Of a stretch of DNA of 64,000 nucleotides, positions 1-11,343 are shown in pieces. A program made the translations under genes and the position numbers. The notes under the pieces are model-generated. The model made no database searches and had not been told where the DNA came from. It worked only from the letters and a program-made list of their open reading frames with translations. Source of the DNA: Acetobacter sp. (GTDB lineage Bacteria; Pseudomonadota; Alphaproteobacteria; Acetobacterales; Acetobacteraceae); the NCBI RefSeq assembly GCF_022483985.1, contig NZ_JAKVME010000001.1:1178001-1242000 (forward strand). The letters are read 5' to 3'. How positions within the stretch are numbered: the stretch's first letter is position 1; each line of letters starts with the position of its first letter.

Positions 1-1710
<1,710 letters not shown>

Positions 1711-2790
1711 TCATGCCGTGGGAGCGTCCGCCTCATCATGACCCGCTTCGGCATTCAGCAGCCGCAGAACGGCGTTGCGTTTGGTAAACGAGGGTCTCTC
1801 TCCGCTTTCATAAACGGCATTAATCTCATCCATACGGGCTTTGCTCAGGCAATAACGCATCGAGCAGCCCGGCCCTCCCGGACTCCCGGCGGTGATTTGT
1901 AGAAAATAGTCTGACAGATGAGACAATATATAGGGTGGGCGAAAGCTTACAATAAAGCGGAGTACCAAGCGCCCCCCGGGCGGCAGACGACGGGCTTGCG
2001 GTTTCGTGACGGCCATAACCGGCCAGTGCGTATCGTGTAATTCGTCAAGGCTTATTTGCCATAGATCGTGCTGCAACGAAGACCAGTCGCATTCAAAAGG
2101 GCTATTTTCGATATCGCACAGAAGAAACACATCCTCCGCCATCCCTCGCCCGACATTTTTCAGGAAAAGAGTCAATTGAATGCTGCTACCGTTACTCTTC
2201 TCAAATCTGTAGTCAACAATCTCGATCACCGGCTGCGGTCGCTGGCCATAAAGCGCCGCGACAACAGCGTGCGGCGCTGGCGTAAAACTGGAACCGGACC
2301 GAATATAGAATATCTCTTTTTGATCCACGATCGCCCGAAAAGGGACGCTCATTCCCGCAGGAATATACGTCACGACGACGCCTTCCTCTGTCTTGTTTTC
2401 ACGCAGACAGAAGTCATGCCTCACCCCCGCATGCGGGGGCACTGTCACACCTGAAGTCATCCCTTCGAGAAGAGATTTAAACCATTCGGGAGAAAAAGCC
2501 GAAAGGCGAGGATGTTCAGACTGATAGCCTTGAGGAGTATCGCTGCCATCCTCATCACGCCGACAGTCTATTCCCCAGATTATGATGCCTCCGTCAGAAT
2601 TCCCGAAACCGGACACAGCCTTTGCAAAATTCTTTTTGTCATCGTCACTGAGTTTCCCCGCGCCATTGGACGTAGACACATTTTTGTAATCAAGGAAAAG
2701 CTCTTCCGATATTTTATTTTCCAGAAGTTCTTTAATGAAAGCCTCTTTTTTTTCTTCAAATTCTCTAAACAGATCGAGTGCGCGGGACAT
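1711..2790 (-). CDS. AlbA_2 / Schlafen-type ATP-binding domain protein
   Basis: A 359-residue protein whose N-terminal half resembles the AlbA_2 (Schlafen AlbA_2) domain: after LDYKNVS come a helix (KNFAKAVSGFGNSDGGIIIWGID, about residues 52-75) and strands ending near FYIRSGSSFTPA, the usual order for this family. The C-terminal half (about 190-340) is unassigned. Members occur in transcription regulators, RNA-cleaving Schlafen relatives and phage-defence proteins, so the role here cannot be fixed. The ATG at 2790 has a good GGAGAG site. It sits alone between guaB and a forward gene. No helix-turn-helix and no membrane segment were seen. Confidence 0.7.
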   Translation of the reverse strand: MSRALDLFREFEEKKEAFIKELLENKISEELFLDYKNVSTSNGAGKLSDDDKKNFAKAVSGFGNSDGGIIIWGIDCRRDEDGSDTPQGYQSEHPRLSAFSPEWFKSLLEGMTSGVTVPPHAGVRHDFCLRENKTEEGVVVTYIPAGMSVPFRAIVDQKEIFYIRSGSSFTPAPHAVVAALYGQRPQPVIEIVDYRFEKSNGSSIQLTLFLKNVGRGMAEDVFLLCDIENSPFECDWSSLQHDLWQISLDELHDTHWPVMAVTKPQARRLPPGGRLVLRFIVSFRPPYILSHLSDYFLQITAGSPGGPGCSMRYCLSKARMDEINAVYESGERPSFTKRNAVLRLLNAEAGHDEADAPTA

Positions 2791-2880
2791 GATCTCTCCA
2801 CGGGATTGAGATAAAAAACGGACTTTCCATTTTTAGCCTTGGCTACCCAATTGGGACGCAGACAGGGGCCTTCGCAAAAG

Positions 2881-2924
2881 CCGGAAAGAGATTCGCAAAT
2901 ATTCGCAAGATTTGCCGGTTTTTT
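2881..2924. repeat. 10-bp-phased ATTCGCAA direct repeat inside a CCGG dyad
   Basis: ATTCGCAA occurs at 2891 and again at 2901, exactly one helical turn apart, flanked by CCGGAAA on the left and TTTGCCGG on the right. It lies about 110-140 bases upstream of the UPF0262 gene and could be a protein-binding site; no regulator can be named. Confidence 0.3.
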
Positions 2925-3031
2925 CGTGTCACCCTGCTCGGCTATACCATCGACCGCCCTGCCTTCGCCTCCGGACGATCAGCATCGCAACAAAAGCAAC
3001 GTGGGAGCAACCCACGAATCGGAAAGCAACC

Positions 3032-3589
3032 ATGACAGATTCCGAAACGCCATCAGGCGTGACAAAACTTCTTCACACCCGCGGCCAGCGGGACGAACCC
3101 ACCCTTCCTTCGGACCGCCCGGACGCCCTGATGGCCGTTGTGCTGGACAGCGCGCTCGACCCAGCCACCGATGCCCACCCCGAGCGCCGCAAGGATCGCG
3201 AACAGGCCATTCTCGACCTCTGCCAGACGGCGCATTTCCGCCCTGAAGGCCTTACCGGCCCCTTCATCCTGCACATCGCCGTGCAGGGGCTGTCAGGGCT
3301 GGTGTTCGACGTGCGCAACGAGGAGGACATGCCTCTCTACGCCCACGTAATCTCCCTCTCGCCCTTCCGTCGTCTCATCAAGGACTACGCCCTGATGATC
3401 GACAGTTTCGAGGCCGCGATGGAGGAAGGAAACCGTACCAAGGTGCAGGCTATCGACATGGGGCGACGCGGTGTTCATGATGAGGCGGCAGACCTGCTGG
3501 TCGAACGGCTCACCGGCAAGATCGCCATGGACCTGCCGACAGCCCGCCGTCTGTTCACTCTGATGTGCCTCCTGAGCCAGCGAGGCTGA
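3032..3589 (+). CDS. UPF0262 family protein
   Basis: A 185-residue protein of UPF0262, a small family known mainly from Alphaproteobacteria and without an assigned biochemical role. The family core is clear: FDVRNEEDMPLYAHVISLS, then PFRRLIKDYALMIDSFEAA, then AIDMGRRGVHDEAADLL and a C-terminal helix ending in LFTLMCLLSQRG. The frame is open further upstream, but the ATG at 3032 follows a GGAAAG site and gives the usual family length. Siroheme synthase follows only 26 bases after the stop, so the two are probably cotranscribed. Confidence 0.88.
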   Translation: MTDSETPSGVTKLLHTRGQRDEPTLPSDRPDALMAVVLDSALDPATDAHPERRKDREQAILDLCQTAHFRPEGLTGPFILHIAVQGLSGLVFDVRNEEDMPLYAHVISLSPFRRLIKDYALMIDSFEAAMEEGNRTKVQAIDMGRRGVHDEAADLLVERLTGKIAMDLPTARRLFTLMCLLSQRG

Positions 3590-3615
3590 ACTTTAACCTT
3601 CCCGACCGGAGCCTC

Positions 3616-5034
3616 ATGAGCGCGAACGACTTTCTGGCAGAATCAGGAAATATCTGGTTTCCGGTCGTGCTTCGCCTCGACAATACGACAAGAGCACTGG
3701 TCATCGGGGGGGGCGAGGTCGCCGCGAACAAGGTTTCGCTGCTGCTGGCGACAGACACATGGATCGTGGTGATTTCCCCGACTCTCTGCGGTGAGCTTCA
3801 GAGAGAACTGCACGCAGGGCGCGTGGAACATATCGCCACGGAGGCCACCCGCGCTGTGCTGGAAGCACACCTGCCGGGCGCAAGACTTGTTTACGCCGCC
3901 ACCAATGACAGAGCGGTCAACCATCTGGCGGCGGAACTCGCGCAGAAGATGAACATTCCGGTCTGCGCCGTGGACGATCCCGATCCCTCCTCCTTCATCA
4001 CGCCCGCCATCGTACGACGCGGCCCGGTCATGGTGGCCATTTCCACCTCCGGCGCGGCGCCAGTGCTCGCCCGACGCATCCGTGAGAAAATAGAGGCGCT
4101 GCTGCCCGCGGGACTCAGTCGTCTCTCCCGCTTCATGCAGGGCGCACGCGGAAAAATGGCGCAGATACACCCCACGCCGGATACACGCCGCCGGGTCTGG
4201 GAGAATTTTCTCGACGGCAAGGGCGCGGAACAGGCTCTGGCGGGAGACGAAACTGCCGCCTCCGCGACACTTGATCGTCTCGCCTCGGACGAAAAGGGCG
4301 GCGGCGAAGTCTGGCTCGTCGGTGCAGGCCCGGGCGACGCTGACCTACTGACGCTGAAAGCGCTTCGACTGATGCAGAACGCGGACAGCGTGCTGTACGA
4401 CCATCTGCTGCCGCCGGATATTCTGGATCGGGTCCGCCGCGACGCCGAACGGATTTTCGTCGGCAAGCAGAAGAGCAACCATGCCCTCCCGCAGCCTTCC
4501 ATCAATGACGAACTCATCCGCCGCGCAAAAGCGGGCGAACGCGTGCTGCGCCTGAAAGGCGGCGACCCCTTTATCTTCGGGCGTGGCGGCGAGGAGATAG
4601 AGGCGCTTATGGAAGCGGGCGTCCCATTCCGTGTCGTGCCGGGCATTTCCGCCGCCAACGGGTGCGCCGCCTCATCAGGAATACCGCTCACACATCGGGA
4701 CTGCGCCCAGTCATGTCTGTTCCTGACCGGTCATGCCCGCGCGGACGGCACGCTGAATCTGCCGTGGCACACTATCGCCCTGCGCGGCCAGACAGTCGTG
4801 ATCTATATGGGGCTGGGCGGCATCGCCTCCCTGTGTGAACAACTGATTACGCACGGGCTGCCCCCCACATGGCCAGCCGCCGTCATTGAAAAAGGCACAC
4901 AGCCCGATCAGCGCGTGATCACCGCCGATCTGACATCCCTGCCCCGCCTGACCATTGAACAGGATTTCCGTAGTCCGGCACTGATCATTGTTGGTGAGGT
5001 GGTGAAACACCGCGTTGTGTCGCCCACGGCTTAA
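3616..5034 (+). CDS. cysG: siroheme synthase (dehydrogenase/ferrochelatase plus uroporphyrinogen methyltransferase)
   Basis: A bifunctional CysG that turns uroporphyrinogen III into siroheme, the cofactor of sulfite and nitrite reductases. The N-terminal part has the NAD-binding GGGEVAANK at about residue 31 and the catalytic Asp region CAVDDPDPSSF. The C-terminal part is a full SUMT methyltransferase: VWLVGAGPGDADLLTLKA, LRLKGGDPFIFGRGGEE and PGISAANGCAASSGIPLTH. Length is 472 residues, normal for the fused form. I chose the ATG at 3616, which has GGAG four bases upstream; an in-frame ATG at 3565 would overlap the UPF0262 gene. No sulfite reductase gene is in the window. Confidence 0.95.
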   Translation: MSANDFLAESGNIWFPVVLRLDNTTRALVIGGGEVAANKVSLLLATDTWIVVISPTLCGELQRELHAGRVEHIATEATRAVLEAHLPGARLVYAATNDRAVNHLAAELAQKMNIPVCAVDDPDPSSFITPAIVRRGPVMVAISTSGAAPVLARRIREKIEALLPAGLSRLSRFMQGARGKMAQIHPTPDTRRRVWENFLDGKGAEQALAGDETAASATLDRLASDEKGGGEVWLVGAGPGDADLLTLKALRLMQNADSVLYDHLLPPDILDRVRRDAERIFVGKQKSNHALPQPSINDELIRRAKAGERVLRLKGGDPFIFGRGGEEIEALMEAGVPFRVVPGISAANGCAASSGIPLTHRDCAQSCLFLTGHARADGTLNLPWHTIALRGQTVVIYMGLGGIASLCEQLITHGLPPTWPAAVIEKGTQPDQRVITADLTSLPRLTIEQDFRSPALIIVGEVVKHRVVSPTA

Positions 5035-5083
5035 AATCAGAGCGACATAAGAAATAAAAATACATTATGTGGCGTTGAGAAGA

Positions 5084-5788
5084 TCACAGAAGATGTTTTT
5101 CTTGATCAAGAAAAGACCATGATGATTTTCCTGTTGACACCTCTTCACCTGTAACAGGATCTCTGACTTTTTCAGGAAAAGCTTCTGCGATATTTTTTAT
5201 GGCAACAGGCCAAGGATCACCCGGCATCAAATAAGGGGCAGACTCTGTCAAATGATGCTCTCTTGTAGTTAAATGATGTATTTCATGCCACACAATATTA
5301 ACAAGAGCACCATACGCAAAAACATCGTCTGATATAAAGAGCCTTCCTCCATAAAGATTTATCCACAATTTACGTTCAAGCCTGTTAAGCGGAGAGGAGG
5401 TTAAACGACATTTTTCATGATCACTTATTATTTTATTTTTATCTGTATTTTTTCTCTTTAGAATATAATCGCAATCAGGTGCAACCCAAACACTTGCACC
5501 ATTAGTTGCATTACCTAAAAATGGCGGAGAAAATGGTGCATAAAATTTATTAAGATCATCAAATATTCTTAATCTTGGATCAATATTTTTTTCCAGAACA
5601 CCGCACGCCATACCAAGCTCTGAAGATTTTTTTCTTACAGAAAAACCTAAATCAATAATTTGTACAATTCTTAATTTTAAGTTTTTATCAGATACTTTTG
5701 ATAAATCAAATACGCAACCACCATCACTTATATAAATATATTCATTTTCCTTTTTTAAGGGAGCTAACTCAAGACCAGATCGACTCAC
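5084..5788 (-). CDS. low-GC protein with HExxH zinc-metallopeptidase motif, probably 5'-truncated
   Basis: A 234-residue protein of unknown family. Residues 168-172 are HEIHH inside VWHEIHHLTT, the zinc-binding HExxH signature of metallopeptidases, in a predicted helix after a hydrophobic stretch. The gene is much richer in A and T than its neighbours and is flanked by AT-rich spacers, which suggests recent acquisition. The only upstream start is a GTG with no ribosome binding site, and an in-frame stop lies eight codons before it, so the gene may have lost its 5' end. No signal peptide or membrane segment is evident. It could be a fragment of a toxin or effector, or an inactive relic. Confidence 0.55.
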   Translation of the reverse strand: MSRSGLELAPLKKENEYIYISDGGCVFDLSKVSDKNLKLRIVQIIDLGFSVRKKSSELGMACGVLEKNIDPRLRIFDDLNKFYAPFSPPFLGNATNGASVWVAPDCDYILKRKNTDKNKIISDHEKCRLTSSPLNRLERKLWINLYGGRLFISDDVFAYGALVNIVWHEIHHLTTREHHLTESAPYLMPGDPWPVAIKNIAEAFPEKVRDPVTGEEVSTGKSSWSFLDQEKHLL

Positions 5789-5985
5789 AATGAAAATTAT
5801 ATTGCAAGATTATTTAGCAAAAAATACCACAATCAAACAATGCTCCCATTAAAAAATCTGGAATCATCAAGCCTCTCAATCAGGCATAAAGCCCGTTCAG
5901 GTATCCCATACCATCTCGAGTTTTCATGGAAAAATACCTCTGCTTACACTGGCCTCTTTCCCCTTTCCCGCGCTATAGCGGGTCC

Positions 5986-6576
5986 ATGCTTTCGCTCTCT
6001 TCCCTGACGGCTCTGCTACAGGTCGTCCTGATCGACATTACTCTGGCAGGTGACAACGCCATTGTTGTCGGACTGGCAGTCAGGAAACTTGAGGCAAAAC
6101 AGCGCAGAATCGCCGTTCTTATCGGCGTCGCCGCCGCCGCCCTGATCCGTCTGGGTCTGGCGCTCATCGCCACACAGCTTCTCGGAATCATCGGCCTGCG
6201 TCTCGCGGGCGGGCTGCTGCTGCTCTGGGTCTGCTGGAAAATGTATCGGGAGTTGCAGACCCCCGAAGATCATGAAGAAGACAGCGCCCCCACACCCGGT
6301 GGACTGCGTTCGGCCATCACCCGGATCATCATCGCTGACCTGTCGATGAGCCTCGACAACGTGCTCGCTGTGGCGGGCGCCGCGGGCGAGCATGTGTGGG
6401 TGCTGGTAAGCGGGCTGGCCATTTCGATCCTGCTCATGGCCTTCGCCGCGACAATGATTGCAAAGCTGCTCGAACGCTTCCGCTGGATCGCGTGGATCGG
6501 GCTGCTGGTCGTCTTCGGCGTCGCCGTGGAACTGATTTACAAGGGTGGCGGCGAAGTGCTGGGGCAGTTCTCATGA
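5986..6576 (+). CDS. TerC/YjbE family integral membrane protein
   Basis: A 196-residue inner-membrane protein of the TerC/YjbE group, linked in other bacteria to manganese export or metal resistance. It has about six hydrophobic segments and the two family signatures with conserved aspartates: DITLAGDNAIVVGLAVRKL near the N-terminus and ADLSMSLDNVLAVAGAAG in the middle. The open frame begins earlier, but the ATG at 5986 places the first membrane helix correctly. Its stop overlaps the start of the next gene (ATGA), so it is translated together with the lytic transglycosylase. Confidence 0.88.
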   Translation: MLSLSSLTALLQVVLIDITLAGDNAIVVGLAVRKLEAKQRRIAVLIGVAAAALIRLGLALIATQLLGIIGLRLAGGLLLLWVCWKMYRELQTPEDHEEDSAPTPGGLRSAITRIIIADLSMSLDNVLAVAGAAGEHVWVLVSGLAISILLMAFAATMIAKLLERFRWIAWIGLLVVFGVAVELIYKGGGEVLGQFS

Positions 6577-8540
6577 ACAGAGTCCGCCAGCTTCTCCCGG
6601 TCAGCATGGCAGTCTTCCTGTCCGCCTGCTCGACATCCCCTCACGCATTGTCCCAAACGTCTGGCGTACCCAGTCCCTGGCCGAGCGAACAGCAGGCGGC
6701 GGGTACAGGTCAGGTCGATGCTGTCGCGGGGCGGCTGACAACATGGCTTCAACTGGTCGCGTCCTACGACGCCGCCATCCCTGCCCGCACCTACGCCGAT
6801 TTTCTCGCAACCCGCCCTGTCTGGCCACGCTGGTCCGTCATTCAGGCTCACTATGAACGCGCCCTGACGGCGGAACCGGACAGCAGAACCGTCGCCGACC
6901 TGTGCCGCACACAGACACCCCGCACCGCGTCCGCACTCAGTCGTTGCGCGCAGGCAATGGGCGGGGCTGGCTCCCTCCTTACAGCCGGTATCGCGGCATG
7001 GCGTGACGGCAACGACACGCAGCAGGATGCGTCCACACTTCAGTCACTGTTCGGGTCAGCTCTTACACCCGCCGACAGTTGGGCGCGTTTCGAGCGTGAA
7101 GAACGCCGTGGACAACTTCAGGCCGCCGCCCAGACAATTCCGTATCTGGATAGTGAGCACGCCGCACTGGCTTCCGCCCGCCTCGCCCTGCGGCGAAATG
7201 ACGCCTCCGCCGAAACGCTTCTGGCGCAGGTTCCGCCTGCGCTCGCGAACGACGCCACACTCGTTCTCGACCACGCACACTGGCTGGAAAAGAGCAGCCG
7301 CACCGATGAGGCTCTGGCTCTGTGGCGAACAAACGGCTTCCGGGCCGAAGAGACTGTCGCACCGGACGCACGCGGACGGTTCTGGACAGAGCGCGACAGA
7401 CTGGCCCGTGACCTGATCGACCAGAACCGTCCGGCGGACGCCCTCATTCTGGCCGATGACACGCGACAAACCAGCGACCGTAACCGGGCAGATGCGCTCT
7501 TCCTGAGCGGCTGGATCGCTCTTCGCGCCCTGCATGATCCTGCCACCGCCGAACCGTATTTCCGGAAACTCGCCGAGACACCCTCCATACTGAGCCGCGC
7601 ACGCGGGTTCTACTGGCTCGGTCAGGCACGGGCTCAGGCGGGTGACATGACCTCCGCAAAAGCCAACTGGCGACAGGCGGCGGAAGCGCCGGAAACCTTC
7701 TACGGCCAGATGGCGATTGCGAAGCTTTCCGGTGCGGGCAACACGCTTCTCGCTCCAACGGAAGTCCCCGAAGCCCTTGTCACGGCCCTGCGCCAGTGGC
7801 GGGCAGCGAGCGCTGGCAACGAACATGCGGCGACAGCCATCGTCACCCGTCTGGACGGCAGCGAACTCGCCCGCGCCGCACAAATTCTCGTCTCGTGGAA
7901 TGACGCCACCCACGCGCGGGATTTTCTGACCCTGCTTCTGGCTCAGGATAACGATCCACAGGACCGCGAAGCCATCGCCGCGCTGGCGACACGCCTCGGT
8001 CTTCCCGACATCGGTGTGGCGGCATCGCGTAAGGCCAGCAAAGACGGCGTCAGCCTGCCCGGTTACGGCTGGCCGGAGCCCTTCCAGCCGCCTTCTCTGG
8101 ACCTGCCTTACGGCTTTGCGCTGGCCCTGATGCGGCAGGAAAGCAACTTCAACCCGGATGCCGTCAGCTCGTCAAACGCCATCGGCCTGATGCAGCTGCT
8201 GCCCGCCACAGCACGAGAAACAGCGCAGCAGGTCGGCGCAGGCTCCGTCACCATCCCTGCCCTGCACCAGCCTGAACTGAACATGAAGCTTGGCACGGCC
8301 TACCTGAGCAGGGTCTATAACCGGCTCGGCAACGTGGTCGAATATGCCGCCGCCGGGTATAATGCGGGGCCGCACCGCGTCAGCCAGTGGCTGGAAACAC
8401 GCGGCGATCCGGCCCGCACCGGCGCAGATCAGGACGCTTTCATCGACTGGATCGAGCAGATTCCGCTGGAAGAGCCGCGCAATTACGTGCAGCGCGTCTG
8501 GGAAAGCATAGCCGTGTATGCAACGCAGCGAAAGCACTGA
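6573..8540 (+). CDS. lipoprotein lytic murein transglycosylase (Slt family)
   Basis: A 655-residue soluble lytic transglycosylase type enzyme that cleaves peptidoglycan with formation of 1,6-anhydro ends. It begins with a lipoprotein signal: a hydrophobic stretch ending in the lipobox LSAC, so it should be anchored to the outer membrane. The middle is alpha-helical with TPR-like repeats (superhelical domain). The C-terminal catalytic domain shows MRQESNFNPDAVSSSNAIGL with the catalytic glutamate, LMQLLPATA, and AAGYNAGPHRVSQWL. The start overlaps the TerC-like stop. mutS follows 47 bases downstream of the stop. Confidence 0.92.
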   Translation: MNRVRQLLPVSMAVFLSACSTSPHALSQTSGVPSPWPSEQQAAGTGQVDAVAGRLTTWLQLVASYDAAIPARTYADFLATRPVWPRWSVIQAHYERALTAEPDSRTVADLCRTQTPRTASALSRCAQAMGGAGSLLTAGIAAWRDGNDTQQDASTLQSLFGSALTPADSWARFEREERRGQLQAAAQTIPYLDSEHAALASARLALRRNDASAETLLAQVPPALANDATLVLDHAHWLEKSSRTDEALALWRTNGFRAEETVAPDARGRFWTERDRLARDLIDQNRPADALILADDTRQTSDRNRADALFLSGWIALRALHDPATAEPYFRKLAETPSILSRARGFYWLGQARAQAGDMTSAKANWRQAAEAPETFYGQMAIAKLSGAGNTLLAPTEVPEALVTALRQWRAASAGNEHAATAIVTRLDGSELARAAQILVSWNDATHARDFLTLLLAQDNDPQDREAIAALATRLGLPDIGVAASRKASKDGVSLPGYGWPEPFQPPSLDLPYGFALALMRQESNFNPDAVSSSNAIGLMQLLPATARETAQQVGAGSVTIPALHQPELNMKLGTAYLSRVYNRLGNVVEYAAAGYNAGPHRVSQWLETRGDPARTGADQDAFIDWIEQIPLEEPRNYVQRVWESIAVYATQRKH

Positions 8541-8587
8541 GCCGACACGCCTCAATACCTCTGACAGAAACAGTTCCGGAGACAGTT

Positions 8588-11305
8588 TTGGACACGACCG
8601 ATCAGCAGACCGGCGCAACAGCACGCTCCACCAAACAGCGTCTCTCACCTGAAGGCGCATCGCCCGCCATGGCGCAGTGGTTCGCACTGAAAGCAGAAAA
8701 TCCGGACTTTCTGCTGTTCTTCAGGATGGGTGATTTCTACGAGCTGTTCTTCGACGATGCGATCACAGCCGCAGCCGCCCTCGACATCGCCCTGACGGCC
8801 CGTGGCTCACACGCGGGCGAGCCGGTCTCCATGTGCGGCGTGCCGGTCAGTGCCGCGCAGGCCTATCTGTCCCGCCTCATCCGACGTGGCTTCCGTGTCG
8901 CCATCGCTGAACAGACATCAACACCCCCTTCAAAACTGCCGGGTAAGAAAACCGTCCAGAAAGGCCCGCTGTCCCGCGCGGTCGTGCGGCTGGTCACCCC
9001 CGGCACGCTGACCGAGGACGAACTTCTCGAACCCGGTCGCTCCAATCTTCTGATGGCGCTCGCCGCCCATCCCGCCCGGCGTGGCGCCGTTGAATGGGGC
9101 GCCGCGTGGATCGACATTTCCACTGGCCTGTTTGAAACGGCCCGTTGCGCGGACGCCGAACTCGGCCACCTTCTGGCCCGTCTCGACCCCGCCGAAATCC
9201 TCGCGCCACCTGATCGTGACCTCGGTGATTTCGATCTGCGTCGCGCTCCCGGCGAACTGCCGCCATCAGCGCATACGGCCCGCGCCCGTCTGGCGGAAGC
9301 CTTCGGTGTCGCCAGTCTGGATGCGTTCGGTACCTTCAGTGACGCCGAGGCCGCCGCCGGTCTCATGGCGCTGGATTACGTCCGGAAATCACAGGCAGGC
9401 TCCCTGCCCCGGCTGGCGCATCCGGTCCCGCAGGAAGACAGCCACACCCTCGGCCTTGATCCGGCGACACGCGCCAGCCTTGATCTTCTCCGGGCCCGCG
9501 ACGGCAGCAGCGAGCACACGCTTTTCTCTGCCGTGAACCGCACCGCCACCGCACCCGGCGCAAGACTTCTGGCGTCATGGATCGCAGCCCCGCTAACCAT
9601 CCCGGAGAAGATCAGCGCCCGGCAGGCCTGCTGGGACTGGCTGAAAAGCGACACACCCCGTGTCGATCTGCTGCGCCAGACCCTGCGGAGCGTGCCGGAT
9701 ATCGACCGGGCGCTCGGACGGCTTTCGCTGGGACGCGGTCAGCCACGTGATCTCGCCGCTCTGCGCGATGGCGTCGCTGCGGCTCACAGAATCACGGAAG
9801 AACTGGCCATCATCGCACCGGACACAAGGCCGGAGGTGATCGCCACACTCCTGAAGCATCTTGGTGAATGCGGCGGCCTTCATGAGGAACTCGAACGCGC
9901 GCTGGCGGATGAGCTTCCCGCACGCTTCGATGACGGCGGCGTCATTGCCACGGGCTATGACGGCGAACTGGACGCCTATCGCACGCTCCGCGATGATTCC
10001 CGCCGCGTCATCGCCACGCTCCAGAACGACTATGCCCAGCGCTTTGGTGTCGCGAGCCTGAAAATCCGTCACCACGCCCAGCTTGGCTACGTGATTGAAG
10101 TGCCGACAGCGTCCGGGGCCAAGCTCCGCACCAACGAGGATCTCAGCTTCCGACAGGGCACGACAACCGCCGCCCGTTTCTCGACGGAAGAACTCTCGGA
10201 ACTCGACTCCCGCATTGCGGAAGCAGCCGAACGCGCCTCGATCCGCGAGCGACAGATTTTCAACCTGCTCGTCAACCGGGCGCTGGAAGACGAACATCTG
10301 CCCCCTCTGGCCCGGGCCCTCGCGTTTATCGACGTGATGCAGTCCTGCGCCTCCCTCGCCGTCGGAGAAACATGGTGCCGGGTCACCGTGGACGACAGCG
10401 AGGCGTTCACCCTGACCGCCTGCCGTCATCCTGTCGTGGAAGCCGCTCTCGGATCGGGCGTGCGCTTCACGGCGAATGGCTGCTCGCTCGCCCCGGACCA
10501 TCGCGTGATGCTGCTCACCGGCCCCAACATGGCCGGCAAATCGACCTTCCTGCGTCAGAATGCGCTGGCGGTCATTCTCGCGCAGGCCGGTCTGCCGGTT
10601 CCTGCGAAATCCGCCCATATCGGCATCGTGGACAAGCTGTTCTCCCGTGTCGGAGCCGCGGATGATCTCGCCCGGGGTCGATCCACCTTCATGGTCGAGA
10701 TGACAGAAACGGCGGCCATCCTCAATCAGGCCGGTCCACGCTCGCTCGTTGTCGTCGATGAAATCGGACGCGGCACTTCGACTCTGGACGGCCTTTCCAT
10801 CGCGTGGGCCGTTCTGGAAGCCATGCATTCCACTCTGCGATGCCGTACCATTTTTGCAACACACTTCCACGAACTTGCCGAGTTGTCCGGCAGCCTTCCC
10901 CGCCTTTCACCGCACACGATGGCCGTGCGGGACTGGAAGGGACAGGTGGTTTTCCTGCACGAAGTCATCCCCGGCTCGGCCCGTAAAAGCTGGGGCGTAC
11001 ATGTCGCGAAACTGGCGGGAGTTCCCGCGCCCGTTGTTGAACGCGCTTCCCGACTTCTCAGGGAACTTGAAAAGGATCATGCAGCGGGGCCTGCTCCCCT
11101 GCCCCTGTTTGACGACCTGCCTTCCCCTTCCGCGCCCCATGTGCCCGAGGCAGAACACGCGCCTGATCTATCACGGTATGAAGAAATCCTTAATACGATC
11201 AGAAAGTGTGATCCTGACGCCCTGTCGCCACGGGAAGCTCTCGCAGCTTTGTATGATCTGCGTAAATTGACGCTTGAAACACAGGACCTTTCTGTAACAG
11301 AATGA
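8588..11305 (+). CDS. mutS: DNA mismatch repair protein MutS
   Basis: MutS recognises mismatches and small loops and starts methyl-directed or strand-directed repair with MutL. The mismatch-binding motif GDFYELFFDD is near the N-terminus, the Walker A motif is GPNMAGKSTFL and the Walker B and signature region is DEIGRGTSTLDGLSIAWAV, followed by THFHEL. I place the start at a TTG at 8588, preceded by GGAG with six bases spacing, giving 905 residues; no ATG lies between the transglycosylase stop and the conserved MAQWF at 8669, and starting there would remove family-typical residues. The open frame further upstream overlaps the previous gene and is not translated MutS. Confidence 0.95.
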   Translation: MDTTDQQTGATARSTKQRLSPEGASPAMAQWFALKAENPDFLLFFRMGDFYELFFDDAITAAAALDIALTARGSHAGEPVSMCGVPVSAAQAYLSRLIRRGFRVAIAEQTSTPPSKLPGKKTVQKGPLSRAVVRLVTPGTLTEDELLEPGRSNLLMALAAHPARRGAVEWGAAWIDISTGLFETARCADAELGHLLARLDPAEILAPPDRDLGDFDLRRAPGELPPSAHTARARLAEAFGVASLDAFGTFSDAEAAAGLMALDYVRKSQAGSLPRLAHPVPQEDSHTLGLDPATRASLDLLRARDGSSEHTLFSAVNRTATAPGARLLASWIAAPLTIPEKISARQACWDWLKSDTPRVDLLRQTLRSVPDIDRALGRLSLGRGQPRDLAALRDGVAAAHRITEELAIIAPDTRPEVIATLLKHLGECGGLHEELERALADELPARFDDGGVIATGYDGELDAYRTLRDDSRRVIATLQNDYAQRFGVASLKIRHHAQLGYVIEVPTASGAKLRTNEDLSFRQGTTTAARFSTEELSELDSRIAEAAERASIRERQIFNLLVNRALEDEHLPPLARALAFIDVMQSCASLAVGETWCRVTVDDSEAFTLTACRHPVVEAALGSGVRFTANGCSLAPDHRVMLLTGPNMAGKSTFLRQNALAVILAQAGLPVPAKSAHIGIVDKLFSRVGAADDLARGRSTFMVEMTETAAILNQAGPRSLVVVDEIGRGTSTLDGLSIAWAVLEAMHSTLRCRTIFATHFHELAELSGSLPRLSPHTMAVRDWKGQVVFLHEVIPGSARKSWGVHVAKLAGVPAPVVERASRLLRELEKDHAAGPAPLPLFDDLPSPSAPHVPEAEHAPDLSRYEEILNTIRKCDPDALSPREALAALYDLRKLTLETQDLSVTE

Positions 11306-11343
11306 TTTCCCTTTAGCTTTTTTGTCGAGCAGCCCCCGTTATC

